Part shown: piece by piece, positions 23,159 through 32,903 of the stretch
Layout: the number at the start of each line of letters is the position of its first letter
Numbering within the stretch: the first letter of the stretch is position 1
Source: Dehalococcoidales bacterium
GTDB taxonomy: Bacteria > Chloroflexota > Dehalococcoidia > Dehalococcoidales > CSSed11-197
Direction of reading: 5' to 3'
Length of the DNA: 41,274 nucleotides
Assembly (NCBI GenBank): GCA_028717385.1
Contig: JAQUNW010000010.1
Coordinates: forward strand, 1-41,274
The notes under the pieces: generated by a model
The model's input: only the letters and a program-made list of their open reading frames with translations
Told to the model about the DNA's origin: nothing
The model's database searches: none
Made by a program: the position numbers and the translations under genes

Positions 23159-25807
23159 GTGAATCGAAAAGAATTGGTATATAGAATAATTGGATCACGC
23201 AGGAATCTTCCCAGCCCTGGCGGTTCAACATGCAAAGCTGCCGAAGAGGGTGGTTGTGGTGTAACCGGGTTCATTTCATCAGTACCAGTAAGGGGAAAAC
23301 ATATCATTACTCCGTCTGTGCAGATGCATAACCGGGGGAACGGCAAGGGTGGTGGCATTGCAGCTATCGGTCTTTCAGCCGAGGACATTGGTGTTTCTCA
23401 GTATACGCTTGAGACTTGCTACCTTTTGCAGATAGCCCTTCTTGATGAGAGTATCAGGGAGGAAGTCGAAAAAAAGTTTATTGATCCCTTTTTAGATATT
23501 TTCAGAGCTGAGCGTATTCCTACGCTGAAAGACTTCCGTGAAATTCCTGGCCTCAAATGCCGTCCGCCAGATGTATGGCGCTACCTTGTAAGAGTAAAAC
23601 CAGGAGCGCTGGAGCACTTTATAGTGCAAAACCAACTTCAAGCACTGGAAACCGGTAAAGCTGAAGATGAGTTTGTGTACCAGAATTCTTATCGTATCAA
23701 CCACTGTTTTTATTCTTCTGGCGGCCAGCAGCGTGCCTTTGTACTTTCTCATGGTCACAATCTGATGGTGCTAAAAGTAGTCGGATATGCTGAGCAGGTA
23801 GCTCAGTATTATTGTCTGAATGACTTTCGGGCTTATGGTTGGATAGCCCATCAGCGCTATCCAACCAGGGGGAAGATATGGCATCCGGGCGGAGCACATC
23901 CGTTTACCGGTTTGGATGAGGCGCTGGTGCATAACGGGGATTTTGCTAACTATTATTCAGTCAGTGAATATTTACATCAGCATAATATTTACCCCCAGTT
24001 TTTCACCGATACCGAAGTATCGGCTCTAATGTTTGATTTGCTGAACCGCACTTTCGAATACCCGCTTGAGTACATAATCGAAGCTATAGCCCCAACGGGT
24101 GAATATGACTTTAATCTTCTCCCGGTTGAAAAACAGGGCATATATCGGCAGATACAATCAGCCCATATTCATTCCAGCCCGGATGGTCCCTGGTTTTTTA
24201 TTATCGCCAGGAATGATACCCGGCAAAAAAAGTTGCAGCTTGTTGGGATTACTGATACGTCCATGCTGCGCCCACAGGTTTTTGCCTTGCAGGAAGGCGA
24301 CGTGCAGATTGGTCTTATAGGCTCTGAAAAACAGGCGATTGATGCAACTCTGGAGAGTATTGCAGCCGAAGATAAACGTTTTTGCCCGGTTGCAGATGAG
24401 TACTGGAACTGCCGGGGTGGTAGTGCAAGTGATGGCGGAGCGTTCATCTTTTCAATAGAAGATGACAGCACCGGGGGTAAAAGGCTTGTTTGTTCCAATA
24501 AATTTGGAGAAGCAGTAAAAACAGCTCCGGATCAATATCATTATCAAGGTAATATGGGCGGCACCAGCCTCCATGATGAAGAAGTTATTAACGAAGTTGA
24601 GAAATGCTTCATGGGTGGAGAGCGTGAGCAGCTCAAACTGTATTATCGTGAGCATCTGCCAGGCTGGAACTATGCATCTCTGATCGCTTTTTGCTCCAGC
24701 ATAGTTGAATGCTCAAAAAACGGTGATAGGCAAAAACAGTTAGCTATAGAAATCCTTAGCTGGCTAAATGATAAACCTTTAAGTACCGGCAACAAGAAGA
24801 GAAGCTCGGTTCTCCAGATAGTCAGAAATTATTTGGTAGCCGTATTTAATAATACACTGTTGGTTGGTAATCAGGGAAAGAGTCGCTACCGGTTGATAAA
24901 CTATGCCAAGCGCCAGACTCTTGCCAAGCCCAGCAATGAAAACCAGGTCTTGCTTCTGGATGCACAAGGTTTTCCTCCCGAAGGGGAAGAATGTGATGCT
25001 CGGCTATTGGCTGAAGCCAGTAGATTAGGCTGGAAAAACTTTATCTGCTTTAATTATTCCGGCCAAAGGTTTTGCGGTTGTGGTATATCAAATGGTTTGG
25101 TAAAGGCTAGAATCGATGTTTATGGCAGCCCGGGTGATTATCTTGCTTCTGGGATAAATGGAGTGCAAATATACGTACATAATGATGGCCAGGATCAAAT
25201 CGGGCAGATAATGATGAGTGGAAAACTGGTAGTGTATGGAGACGTAGGACAGACTTTTATGTATGGTGCCAAAGGCGGGGAGGCGTATGTAATGGGCAAT
25301 GCCGCCGGCAGGCCTCTGATTAATGCGGTCGGAAACCCCAGGGTGGTAATCAACGGCACCTGCCTTGATTACCTGGCAGAATCATTTATGGCTGGAAATC
25401 CACTTAAAGGAGGCGGTTTTGTAATTGTGAACGGAGTAGAATACAATGCCGATGGTCAGGTTCAAAGCCAGACCTCTCCGTATCCTGGCTCTAATCTTTT
25501 TTCGTTGGCTTCCGGTGGTGCTATATATATCAGGGATCCGCATCGAAAAGTTGTACCCGAACAGTTAAATGGGGGAGAGCTTGTGGAGCTTTCTTCTGAT
25601 GATTGGGAACTTATAAAACCTTATCTTGAGGAAAATGAAAAGCTGTTTGGTATTTCCGTTGAAAATGACCTGCTTTCTGTGAATGGCGAGAGACGTCAAT
25701 ATTACCAGGTATACCGCAAGGTTAAGGCCATTGAATTGGGCGTTCTTCACCGGGTTGAAATGGATCGGGAAGATAGTTATCAAGAAGAGATAAAACAATC
25801 ATGCTAA
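23159..25807 (+). CDS. glutamate synthase glutaminase (class II) fused to GXGXG domain
   Basis: The product has 882 residues. The N-terminal half is a class II glutamine amidotransferase. Cys33 in [10 protein letters not shown] would be the catalytic N-terminal nucleophile after propeptide cleavage. [19 protein letters not shown] and [10 protein letters not shown] match GltB domain 1. After a linker of about 250 residues comes the GXGXG beta-helix (about 650-790), with repeated glycines in [31 protein letters not shown] and [14 protein letters not shown], the equivalent of GltB domain 3. Together with the preceding gene it makes up the standard three GltB domains, but in the order 2 then 1+3. 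GTG start; its stop overlaps the hisF start. Confidence 0.88.
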   Translation: MNRKELVYRIIGSRRNLPSPGGSTCKAAEEGGCGVTGFISSVPVRGKHIITPSVQMHNRGNGKGGGIAAIGLSAEDIGVSQYTLETCYLLQIALLDESIREEVEKKFIDPFLDIFRAERIPTLKDFREIPGLKCRPPDVWRYLVRVKPGALEHFIVQNQLQALETGKAEDEFVYQNSYRINHCFYSSGGQQRAFVLSHGHNLMVLKVVGYAEQVAQYYCLNDFRAYGWIAHQRYPTRGKIWHPGGAHPFTGLDEALVHNGDFANYYSVSEYLHQHNIYPQFFTDTEVSALMFDLLNRTFEYPLEYIIEAIAPTGEYDFNLLPVEKQGIYRQIQSAHIHSSPDGPWFFIIARNDTRQKKLQLVGITDTSMLRPQVFALQEGDVQIGLIGSEKQAIDATLESIAAEDKRFCPVADEYWNCRGGSASDGGAFIFSIEDDSTGGKRLVCSNKFGEAVKTAPDQYHYQGNMGGTSLHDEEVINEVEKCFMGGEREQLKLYYREHLPGWNYASLIAFCSSIVECSKNGDRQKQLAIEILSWLNDKPLSTGNKKRSSVLQIVRNYLVAVFNNTLLVGNQGKSRYRLINYAKRQTLAKPSNENQVLLLDAQGFPPEGEECDARLLAEASRLGWKNFICFNYSGQRFCGCGISNGLVKARIDVYGSPGDYLASGINGVQIYVHNDGQDQIGQIMMSGKLVVYGDVGQTFMYGAKGGEAYVMGNAAGRPLINAVGNPRVVINGTCLDYLAESFMAGNPLKGGGFVIVNGVEYNADGQVQSQTSPYPGSNLFSLASGGAIYIRDPHRKVVPEQLNGGELVELSSDDWELIKPYLEENEKLFGISVENDLLSVNGERRQYYQVYRKVKAIELGVLHRVEMDREDSYQEEIKQSC

Positions 25808-26562
25808 GCAGGAGAATAATACCCTGTCTGGACGTGCAGGCTGGACGTGTTGTAAAAGGTACTAGTTTTTTAGGGTTGAGAGAAGCTGGAGATCCGGTAG
25901 AACTGGCCACCCGGTATTATCGGGAAGGCGCGGATGAGCTGGTTTTTCTGGACATTTCAGCAACTTCGGAAGGCCGTGATACCATGGAAGATGTAGTTGA
26001 AATGGTGGCCGAGAAAGTTTTTATACCGCTCACTGTTGGTGGAGGTATACGAAATATTTCCGATATTCGGCGTATGTTGGGTGCAGGAGCAGACAAAGTC
26101 TCGGTTAATTCGGCTGCAGTCAAACACCCCGAACTTATCAGCGAAGGAGCCGACAAGTTTGGAAGCCAGTGTATTGTGATTGCCATTGATGCACAGCGCC
26201 GGGAAGGTAAGGGTGGCTGGGAAGTGTATATAAACAGTGGTAGTGAACCCACTGGTATTGATGCGTTGGAATGGGCAGTCAAAGCTACTGAGCTGGGCGC
26301 CGGAGAAGTATTGCTTACCAGTATGGATACTGATGGCCATCGCACTGGATATGATATTGAGCTCACCCGGGCTGTTTCAGAAAGTGTAAGCGTTCCGGTC
26401 ATTGCCAGCGGGGGTGCCGGTTCCCCGGAAGACCTCTTTATGGCATTGAAAGAAGGGAAAGCAGATGCGGTATTGGCGGCCAGCATTTTCCATTATCGCC
26501 AGTTTTCGATTGCTGATGTAAAAGCTTACCTTTTTCATAAAGGTATACCGGTTAGGTTATAA
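25801..26562 (+). CDS. hisF: imidazole glycerol phosphate synthase, cyclase subunit
   Basis: This 253-residue TIM-barrel cyclase uses ammonia from HisH to make IGP and AICAR from PRFAR. Catalytic Asp11 (IIPCLDV) and Asp130 (VIAIDAQR) are both present, as are the phosphate-binding GGGI and ASGGAG loops. The sequence is canonical. Its ATG at 25801 lies within the end of the glutaminase gene (7-nt overlap), which joins it firmly to the glt operon. Confidence 0.97.
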   Translation: MLSRRIIPCLDVQAGRVVKGTSFLGLREAGDPVELATRYYREGADELVFLDISATSEGRDTMEDVVEMVAEKVFIPLTVGGGIRNISDIRRMLGAGADKVSVNSAAVKHPELISEGADKFGSQCIVIAIDAQRREGKGGWEVYINSGSEPTGIDALEWAVKATELGAGEVLLTSMDTDGHRTGYDIELTRAVSESVSVPVIASGGAGSPEDLFMALKEGKADAVLAASIFHYRQFSIADVKAYLFHKGIPVRL

Positions 26563-26618
26563 TCAAAGCGGCAAATCGTTCGCCGGTATCGTCATTAGTG
26601 CGTATAGTCAGGTAAATA

Positions 26619-27281
26619 ATGGCTAAAATATTAATAGTTTCCGATAAAACTGAAGCCGGGGAACTTTACCGTTTTCTCAATGGGAGGGGTCTATCCTCCC
26701 ATGTTTTACCTGGAGATGAAGATATCCTGCAGGGTGTCAGTGATAATGGCGGCAGTCTGGTATTAATCCTCCTATCGAATTATACCCTTGCCAATAATAT
26801 CGCCCGCATTATTAAACAGGAGAAGCGACTTCCCGTGCTCATGTTGCTCCAGCCGGACAAGATCGGCCAGGCAATACTGCCGATGGAAGCAGATGATTTT
26901 GTGTTGTACCCAGGGCAGGAAGATGAGCTCTGCCTGCGTATCGAACGTCTGTTGCCAGGCAACGGGACTAAAATGGCGGAAGAATGTATCCGCTGCGGGG
27001 ATCTGGTTATCGATCTTGCCAGTTGTGAAGTTTCGCTCAAAGGGGAGGTTCTCGACCTGACTTTCCGGGAATATGAGCTGCTTAAATTTCTGGCGTTGAA
27101 CCGAGGGAGGACTTTCACTCGGGAAGCACTTCTTAACCGCGTATGGGGTTATGATTATTTTGGAGGGGACAGAACTGTTGACGTGCATATCCGCCGCCTG
27201 AGAACCAAAACCGGAGATCTTGATAATCCCTACATAGAAACGGTAAGAAATATCGGTTACCGCTTTCGTAAAAAAGACTAG
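26619..27281 (+). CDS. atypical OmpR-family transcriptional regulator (receiver lacks phospho-site)
   Basis: This 220-residue protein has a C-terminal winged-helix domain (about 125-218) that is a clear OmpR/PhoB type: LDLTFREYELLKFLALNRGR, WGYDYFGGDRTVDVHIRRLR and GYRFRKKD. The N-terminal receiver-like domain has lost the acceptor aspartate, where LVLILLSNYTL stands in for the usual DLVLLD-type strand. It has also lost the conserved lysine, with DDFVLYPG in place of DDYxxKPF. It therefore probably senses something other than phosphorylation, in the manner of actinobacterial GlnR-type orphans. No kinase is adjacent. It lies 56 nt after hisF, and the target is unknown. Confidence 0.85.
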   Translation: MAKILIVSDKTEAGELYRFLNGRGLSSHVLPGDEDILQGVSDNGGSLVLILLSNYTLANNIARIIKQEKRLPVLMLLQPDKIGQAILPMEADDFVLYPGQEDELCLRIERLLPGNGTKMAEECIRCGDLVIDLASCEVSLKGEVLDLTFREYELLKFLALNRGRTFTREALLNRVWGYDYFGGDRTVDVHIRRLRTKTGDLDNPYIETVRNIGYRFRKKD

Positions 27282-27395
27282 CCGCCCCTCCCGGTGGGTA
27301 GACTTCAGGCGGAGCTATATGCGTTACAGCTGAAGCGTAGAGATCCTGATTGCATTAAACAGCTTTCAAATGTAGAATCAAACCGGGAGAAAGTT

Positions 27396-28160
27396 ATGCA
27401 ACCCGAAACGTCACTTAAATGGTATAAGGAACTGGCATCCAGGGATGGCCGCATCGATACCGGGATGTTTCTGGTGGAAGGTATACGCCACATTCGCCAG
27501 ATCGCAGATTTACGGCCGGATGCTATCAGTGAATTGATAGCAGTAGAAGGAGCTAGCCTTCCGGAGGGTTACCCGGTAAGGCGAGTTACAGAAAAACAGT
27601 TTAAGCAAATATCATCTGCTAAAACTCCACAGGGCATAATGGCAGTGGTTAAAATCCCCCGGCATGCTTATTCGGACCACTTGCCTGCATCTGCCGGTAG
27701 GCGAGTACTCTTACTGGAGGATATCCAGGACCCGGGCAATCTCGGCACACTCATAAGAACTGCCTCTGCGTTCCAGTTTTCCGGTATTATCATGAGCGAT
27801 AAATGCGCTGATCCTTTCTCACCAAAATGTGTACAGTCTGCAGCTGGTTCGGTGCTGGCGCCATGGCTCAGGCGCACTTCTAGATATCTGGAAGCCGCAG
27901 CTTGTCTTAAATCAGATGGCTATTGCTTGATAGCTGGCAGTCTGGAAGGGGAAAGCGAAGCCGGGACATTTAACCGTGAAAACCTGCTCCTTGCACTTGG
28001 CAATGAAGGAACAGGTTTGTCCAGCCAGCTGAGAGAACTGGCTGATTATCTTTTTACTATACCGGTCGACCGGAGAAAAGCAGAGTCCTTGAACGTGGCT
28101 GTCAGCGGCGGTATTATGATGTATCTTTCCGGCTGTTTTCCTACCAGGCGTCCTGAGTAA
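27396..28160 (+). CDS. TrmH/SpoU-family RNA 2'-O-methyltransferase
   Basis: The predicted product has 254 residues. An N-terminal substrate-binding domain with GMFLVEGIRHIRQ is followed by the knotted SPOUT domain. That domain shows motif 1 LLEDIQDPGNLGTLIRTA, motif 2 LALGNEGTGLS and motif 3 IPVDRRKAESLNVAVSGGIMMY. It methylates the ribose of 23S rRNA or tRNA, and the exact target cannot be read from sequence. ATG 27396 with GGGAGA 7 nt upstream is preferred. The frame stays open back to a GTG at 27294, which would add 34 residues that do not look like the family. The 3' end overlaps the convergent TAXI gene by 20 bp. Confidence 0.88.
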   Translation: MQPETSLKWYKELASRDGRIDTGMFLVEGIRHIRQIADLRPDAISELIAVEGASLPEGYPVRRVTEKQFKQISSAKTPQGIMAVVKIPRHAYSDHLPASAGRRVLLLEDIQDPGNLGTLIRTASAFQFSGIIMSDKCADPFSPKCVQSAAGSVLAPWLRRTSRYLEAAACLKSDGYCLIAGSLEGESEAGTFNRENLLLALGNEGTGLSSQLRELADYLFTIPVDRRKAESLNVAVSGGIMMYLSGCFPTRRPE

Positions 28161-29385
28161 GACTGGCGTGCATTTTAATACCAGGCAGCCCCTCAGTGCG
28201 CTTATAATCTTCCCAGAAATTTATCCACTCGGGATTTGACGACTTTATTTCTATTCCTTTATTTGTGGCTTCAGCCATGGCTGACTGGTAGGCAGAACAG
28301 TAATCTTCAAACAGGGTTGTATTTGCCTGGTTGCGCTCTTCATACTCTTCGTTCCAGATACCTTTTTCCTTGAGGTATTTAACCAGGCCGGGGTGTGCTG
28401 GTATATAGATGGTCTGCAATGCGTTAACCAGGTCTGCCAGTGTCATATTAGCATTACTGGCATAACGATCCCTATAAAGTTCGTAGTTCTCACCTAACCA
28501 TTTAGCCATGTTATAGATAACATCTGTATCAGTGTTCATATTAGTACCCAGGTACTTATAGCTCATAATAGACCAGGTTCCGATTACTTCTTCCGGACCT
28601 GCATTAATGGGCCCAAAATCATATAACGTGCTTATTTCAAGGAAGGCGGCTGCTCCATTTGGATTGTCACTTGGATTCAGGGAAATATAGCGTATACCGC
28701 GCGGGCTAGCCGAAGCTTCACGAACCGCCGGCGTTACCGGCGCTGCCATGCAGATATCGGCGCGCCCTTCAGCAACGGCTCTCACGCATGCATCATATTC
28801 CCCAGTGTTCACCCAAATTATCTCATCCTGGTCAATGCCTGCCCAGGCCAGGAGGGATAGAAATGGTGACATGGTAGCAGCCTTGTCATTCCAGATTGCA
28901 ATGCGTGTACCTGGTTGTATATCTTCTGGTACAGCAATGTTTGAATCACCGCGTACCATAAAACCGGTCGAGGCTAGTGAATCTACCCATACCAGCCCAG
29001 CCATCCACGGCCCGCCATCAGGAGAGGCATATTCGCTGATCGCTTCAATTGAATCTCTCAGGGTTGATTTATCTATCTGAGAAAGAACCATTTTTTCAGC
29101 TGCCATGTCCTTGTAGCAATTAGTCCACGCAGCCTGGTTGACCACTCTTACTATTGTGCCGTCAAGCTTGGTTTCCAGAACAGATGCCCAGCTGACGGTT
29201 TTAGCTTCACCAGAAGACCCGGTGGCTCCGATGTGCATGGTTGACGGCCACTGGAATGGCGCTGTTGTGGCAGGTTGAGACTGAGAGGGTTCTGCGTTCT
29301 GGCCAGAGCAGGCCGCCAATGACATCAGCATTATTGCAGCCAGACTCAGGGCAAAGAACCTGTGTATTGTTTTAAATCCGTTCAT
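28141..29385 (-). CDS. TAXI-family TRAP transporter substrate-binding lipoprotein
   Basis: The product has 414 residues. The signal peptide ends MSLAAC with Cys26. The mature part is a TAXI (TRAP-associated extracytoplasmic immunogenic) binding protein: MHIGATGSSG near the start, a TNCYKDMAAEKM segment, GTRIAIWND and the C-terminal LKEKGIWNEEYEERN. It would capture a small organic acid or amino acid outside the cell and deliver it to the permease encoded just upstream. The ligand is unknown. It lies 55 nt after the permease on the same strand. Confidence 0.88.
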   Translation of the reverse strand: MNGFKTIHRFFALSLAAIMLMSLAACSGQNAEPSQSQPATTAPFQWPSTMHIGATGSSGEAKTVSWASVLETKLDGTIVRVVNQAAWTNCYKDMAAEKMVLSQIDKSTLRDSIEAISEYASPDGGPWMAGLVWVDSLASTGFMVRGDSNIAVPEDIQPGTRIAIWNDKAATMSPFLSLLAWAGIDQDEIIWVNTGEYDACVRAVAEGRADICMAAPVTPAVREASASPRGIRYISLNPSDNPNGAAAFLEISTLYDFGPINAGPEEVIGTWSIMSYKYLGTNMNTDTDVIYNMAKWLGENYELYRDRYASNANMTLADLVNALQTIYIPAHPGLVKYLKEKGIWNEEYEERNQANTTLFEDYCSAYQSAMAEATNKGIEIKSSNPEWINFWEDYKRTEGLPGIKMHASLTQDAW

Positions 29386-29440
29386 TTGTGTTCCTTTATT
29401 AATTTTTTGTATATATGATTAGGCTATTTTCGCTGATAGC

Positions 29441-31549
29441 TTAAACCAGAATGTTTTTACCGGTTTTGTCTGCCCGTTTTCTGCGCCAGCCACTTGCGAT
29501 TGCAATACAGCACAGCGCTATTCCTATCCCTAATACGATCGGCTGCGGAAAGGCTATGATAAAACCTCCTGCAAACAGCAAGACTCTTTCGATCCTGCTC
29601 AGAACCCCGATTCCGGTCAGGTACCCTTCCAGGCCGGAAGAAAGGAGCCAGACTCCAATAGCAGCCTGTGCCAGGTTGAAGAGCGTAACATACCAAGGCG
29701 CGTAAATTAACAGAAGAGAGGGTTCCATTACAAAAAAGAATGGAATAAAAAACAAAACTGCTCCCAATCGGCAGGAAATGCGAGTAGTTTTAACCGGATC
29801 TGCATCGGCAATACTGGCAGCTACCACACAGTGAAGTGCTACTGGGGGAGTGATACCGCCAAGAGTTGAATAGAATAGAAAAAATAGATTAAGGCCAAGT
29901 AAAGGAATGCCTCCATAAGCGGCAAACTCAGGCAGGGTTGCAGAAATACCCACCAGGGCTGGTACAGCTATGATAGCCAGTAGTATATAGGCTGTTCTCT
30001 GGAGACCTCCCATTCCCATCACTACAGAAAACACAAAGCAGGTAAAAAGAATAAGATAAAGATTTTCTCCGCCGGCATTGACCATCCAGTTTGTAACGCC
30101 CATTGCTACGCCAGTCTTAAGCAGCCCTACGAGTATAAAGCCCATCCCGAGAAAGATTGCGGCAGCATAGTTAATGAGACTTGCCGTTTGAACCAGGCCA
30201 GCTTCAGCTTGCTGGAGAACGTTTGTTAATAGTGTTCCAAGAGAAGGTCTCTGCTGTACCGGACCAATGGCAAAAATTTTAACTACTCCTTGGAGGGTCT
30301 TAAGAAATAACACCAGTCCCGCCGCATATATTGGAGTAATAGCTCCCCAGCGCATATACACCATGCCAAATACAAGTAATGCCAGCCCTGCAATGTAATA
30401 CCAGCCTTCCCCAAGAACCTGCTGCCAATTTGGAATGTTTTCAGGGGGAATTGGTTTAAGTTTATGGCGGGCAGCATAACCATCCACCTGAACAAGTAAT
30501 CCAAGATAAAACAATGAAGAGGGGATAAGTGTGGCCAGAATCACGTCAGCGTAATCTATACCGAACATGACCACCATTAAAAATACCAGGCCGCCTAATA
30601 CAGGTGGTACGGTATCACAGCCTGAAGAGGCGCAGGCTTCTACAGCAGCTGCATATTCGGGCTCATACCCAGCCTCTTTCATGGTTGGAATGGTGAATGA
30701 ACCGGTGCCTGCAATGTTGGCCACAGGGCTGCCAGTAATAGTGCCGAATAATGCGCTGGCAACTACGGCGGCTTTTGCCTGGCCCCCCCTCACCTTTCCC
30801 ATCAAAGAGGTAGCGAGGCGCATGAAAAAGTTGCCCCCGCCCATGCCCATCACCAGGCCGGCAAATAGGAAAAATCCCAAGATTGTATCACCGAGCAGGC
30901 GCCCGGGCGTACCCAGCATTCCGTCTGACCCGAAAGCAAAAGAGCCGATCACTTCTTTGAAAGGAATCGCAACCCCATAGAAAACTCCTCCCAGGTTATT
31001 AGCTAACCAGGGGTGTGAAGCTACCAGCGGGTAGATTATTCCTACCAGCAGCAGGGCAGCATATCCCCACCCGCCGACTCTTCTTCCGGCTTCTATGGCA
31101 AGTAAACCCAGGATTATTGCTGAACCAAGTACCCACCCATTTGGAGGTACGTCCCAGTCGTGGTAATCAATTTCCCTGGCGTTTGCAATAAACATGATGA
31201 TTATCCCAAACAGGATGATCGCCATGGCGTAGTCATACCATGGAGTTGCTTTCCGGCCTTGTTTACGGGTTGCGCCAAGTCCTATAAAAATGTTCAGCCC
31301 CAGCAGGGCATATATCAGGTAATAATAAACTATGCCGGATAGCACATGGCCAAAAACCGGTATCGAGAACCAGTGAAGTATAAAAAGTATAATTGTTAAA
31401 ATGGGCACTGTCAGGTAAACGAATTTAACTGGGGCAGGGAGCAGGTTGTATCGGGATAGTCTGGAACGAGGAGAAGCCCCTTCCCGGTTTGAAGCAGAGG
31501 AACCTTCAGTTGGTGGTGCTGGGTATTTTGGGCTAACGCTGGGATTCAT
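29441..31549 (-). CDS. TRAP transporter fused permease (4TM/12TM)
   Basis: This 702-residue polytopic membrane protein combines the small (DctQ-like) and large (DctM-like) TRAP permease subunits in one chain, as is usual for TAXI systems. The large-subunit core includes GLVMGMGGGNFFMRLATSL, the conserved GSPVANIAGTGSFTIPTMK and CASSGCDTVPPVLGG stretches, and VVMGMGGLQRTAYILLA. It is an ion-driven secondary importer working with the TAXI lipoprotein encoded next. The N-terminal 45 residues are polar and cytoplasmic. Its gene starts 22 nt after the radical SAM gene. Confidence 0.92.
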   Translation of the reverse strand: MNPSVSPKYPAPPTEGSSASNREGASPRSRLSRYNLLPAPVKFVYLTVPILTIILFILHWFSIPVFGHVLSGIVYYYLIYALLGLNIFIGLGATRKQGRKATPWYDYAMAIILFGIIIMFIANAREIDYHDWDVPPNGWVLGSAIILGLLAIEAGRRVGGWGYAALLLVGIIYPLVASHPWLANNLGGVFYGVAIPFKEVIGSFAFGSDGMLGTPGRLLGDTILGFFLFAGLVMGMGGGNFFMRLATSLMGKVRGGQAKAAVVASALFGTITGSPVANIAGTGSFTIPTMKEAGYEPEYAAAVEACASSGCDTVPPVLGGLVFLMVVMFGIDYADVILATLIPSSLFYLGLLVQVDGYAARHKLKPIPPENIPNWQQVLGEGWYYIAGLALLVFGMVYMRWGAITPIYAAGLVLFLKTLQGVVKIFAIGPVQQRPSLGTLLTNVLQQAEAGLVQTASLINYAAAIFLGMGFILVGLLKTGVAMGVTNWMVNAGGENLYLILFTCFVFSVVMGMGGLQRTAYILLAIIAVPALVGISATLPEFAAYGGIPLLGLNLFFLFYSTLGGITPPVALHCVVAASIADADPVKTTRISCRLGAVLFFIPFFFVMEPSLLLIYAPWYVTLFNLAQAAIGVWLLSSGLEGYLTGIGVLSRIERVLLFAGGFIIAFPQPIVLGIGIALCCIAIASGWRRKRADKTGKNILV

Positions 31550-31571
31550 TTTTGCGGTGCGCTTTATATAT

Positions 31572-32693
31572 TTATCCGACCGATTTTTTTAAGCTGCCTG
31601 GCTGATAGATGCAATAAGGTTCAGCTTCGAGGTAATCTCCGGTTGCTTCATAGGCGCGGGCACGACAACCTCCACACAATCTCTTAAACTCACAGATGCC
31701 GCATTTTCCCTTGAGATTTTCGATGTTTCGCAGCTCGTTAAACAAAGGCGAATCGTTCCATACCTTGGCGAAGTTTTGCTCACGTATGTTGCCCGCGGAT
31801 ACATCAAAGTAGCCGCAGCCTTGTACTTGTCCAACATGAGAAATAAAACAAAAACCTGTTCCGGCCATGCATCCCCGGGTGTTGCTATTAAACCCCCTTT
31901 GTGATGAGGGAAATCCTCTCGGGTGGCTGTGCGCACTGGTCGAACAAATTCCGCATTCGCGCATTATTCGCTGGTAATGAGGTGCATCGGTCGGTTTAAA
32001 AAACAGCCGGTTCCCCAACTCCTTTTGTTTTTTACAGATCCAGCGCAGGACATCTTCGTATTCTGCCGGAGCGAGTTCCTGCTCGGCAAGCCCTTTGCCG
32101 CGCCCGGTAGGGACCAACAGGAAGGGGTGGAAAGCAGCAACTTTAAGCTCAAGAGCCATATCAACCAGTTGGGGTAGGTATTTGGAATTAAGGCGTGTAA
32201 TCGTACTATTTATCTGCACTTCTATACCTGCGTTGTGGGCGTTTTGAATCCCTTCCAGGGCTTCATCAAAAGAACCTTTTTTGCCACGAAACTCGTCCTG
32301 CAAATCTGCAGTAGGGAAATCAATACTTATACTTATGCGAGAAACTGGTATCTCTTTTATGCACTGCGCGGTCTTGACGTTTATCAGGGTTCCGTTGGTT
32401 CCAACGACCACCCGGAATCCCTTTGAATTGGCGTACCTGCCGATATCATAGATATCTTCCCTCATCAGAGGTTCGCCGCCGGTGAGAATCAGTATGGGTT
32501 TTGCAACTTCAGATATTTGGTCAACAAGCCTGAAACATTCCTGGGTTGATAATTCACCAGTGTATTCTTCATCCATGGCTGCAGCCCGGCAATGAGCACA
32601 GAATAGGTTGCAGCGGCGTGTTATCTCCCAGGCTACCAGCTTCAAATCAGGCGCAACCAGGCCTGTGGCTTTGCGTTTTGCCGTGTCTTCCAA
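31572..32693 (-). CDS. radical SAM/SPASM protein, AhbC/AhbD/NirJ-like
   Basis: This 373-residue radical SAM enzyme has the cluster motif CNLFCAHC (Cys28, 32, 35), the GGEP motif, and a SPASM-type C-terminus with several cysteines (CGICEFKRLCGGCRARA). Overall resemblance is to the Ahb/NirJ group, which trims or oxidises tetrapyrrole side chains in alternative haem and haem d1 synthesis. No other haem gene is in the window, so the substrate could also be a peptide. It is the first gene of an apparent operon with the TRAP permease. A promoter 120 bp upstream has phased repeats (separate entries). Confidence 0.8.
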   Translation of the reverse strand: MEDTAKRKATGLVAPDLKLVAWEITRRCNLFCAHCRAAAMDEEYTGELSTQECFRLVDQISEVAKPILILTGGEPLMREDIYDIGRYANSKGFRVVVGTNGTLINVKTAQCIKEIPVSRISISIDFPTADLQDEFRGKKGSFDEALEGIQNAHNAGIEVQINSTITRLNSKYLPQLVDMALELKVAAFHPFLLVPTGRGKGLAEQELAPAEYEDVLRWICKKQKELGNRLFFKPTDAPHYQRIMRECGICSTSAHSHPRGFPSSQRGFNSNTRGCMAGTGFCFISHVGQVQGCGYFDVSAGNIREQNFAKVWNDSPLFNELRNIENLKGKCGICEFKRLCGGCRARAYEATGDYLEAEPYCIYQPGSLKKSVG

Positions 32694-32816
32694 GCTTTAC
32701 TCCATCTAAACCGGTTGTATATCTTGGCTTACCAAGCTGATACATAGACGTAAAGCTATTAAAACAGGCTTATCGGCAAGGCAGGAAATAGACGCCGGTT
32801 GGTAAAAATCTTAAAG

Positions 32817-32846
32817 AATATAACAGAATAATAATAAATCTGTCAA
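32817..32846 (-). promoter_or_regulatory. promoter of the radical SAM-TRAP operon
   Basis: On the minus strand, a perfect TTGACA (32841-32846) and TATATT (32817-32822) are separated by 18 bp. The predicted start is about 32810, giving a 5' leader of about 115 nt. The leader contains a short hairpin CTTGG-TAAG-CCAAG near its end, but I recognise no known riboswitch. Confidence 0.65.
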
Positions 32847-32861
32847 AATCTAATAAAATCT
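32836..32861. repeat. three AAATCT direct repeats at 10-bp spacing over a -35 box
   Basis: AAATCT begins at 32836, 32846 and 32856, exactly one helical turn apart, overlapping and upstream of the minus-strand TTGACA. The phasing suggests cooperative binding of a regulator to one face of the DNA. Local AT richness lowers the weight of this. Confidence 0.5.
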
Positions 32862-32903
32862 AAAATAAATTGAAGCAATTTGGGCTAATGGGTGAAGCTT
32901 GTA

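Noticed and set aside
19471-26562. A new HisH/HisF-like pathway distinct from histidine synthesis
   Set aside because: Both proteins keep all canonical catalytic residues (Cys79, His, Glu; Asp11, Asp130) and close family similarity, so ordinary IGP synthase is the best call.
27294-27395. An N-terminal extension of the TrmH-family protein from GTG 27294
   Set aside because: There is no ribosome site before the GTG and the added residues do not resemble the family. ATG 27396 has a good SD and the right N-terminus.
32694-32810. A riboswitch in the leader of the radical SAM gene
   Set aside because: Only a short CTTGG/CCAAG hairpin is seen. No conserved riboswitch core (for example a B12 box) could be found.
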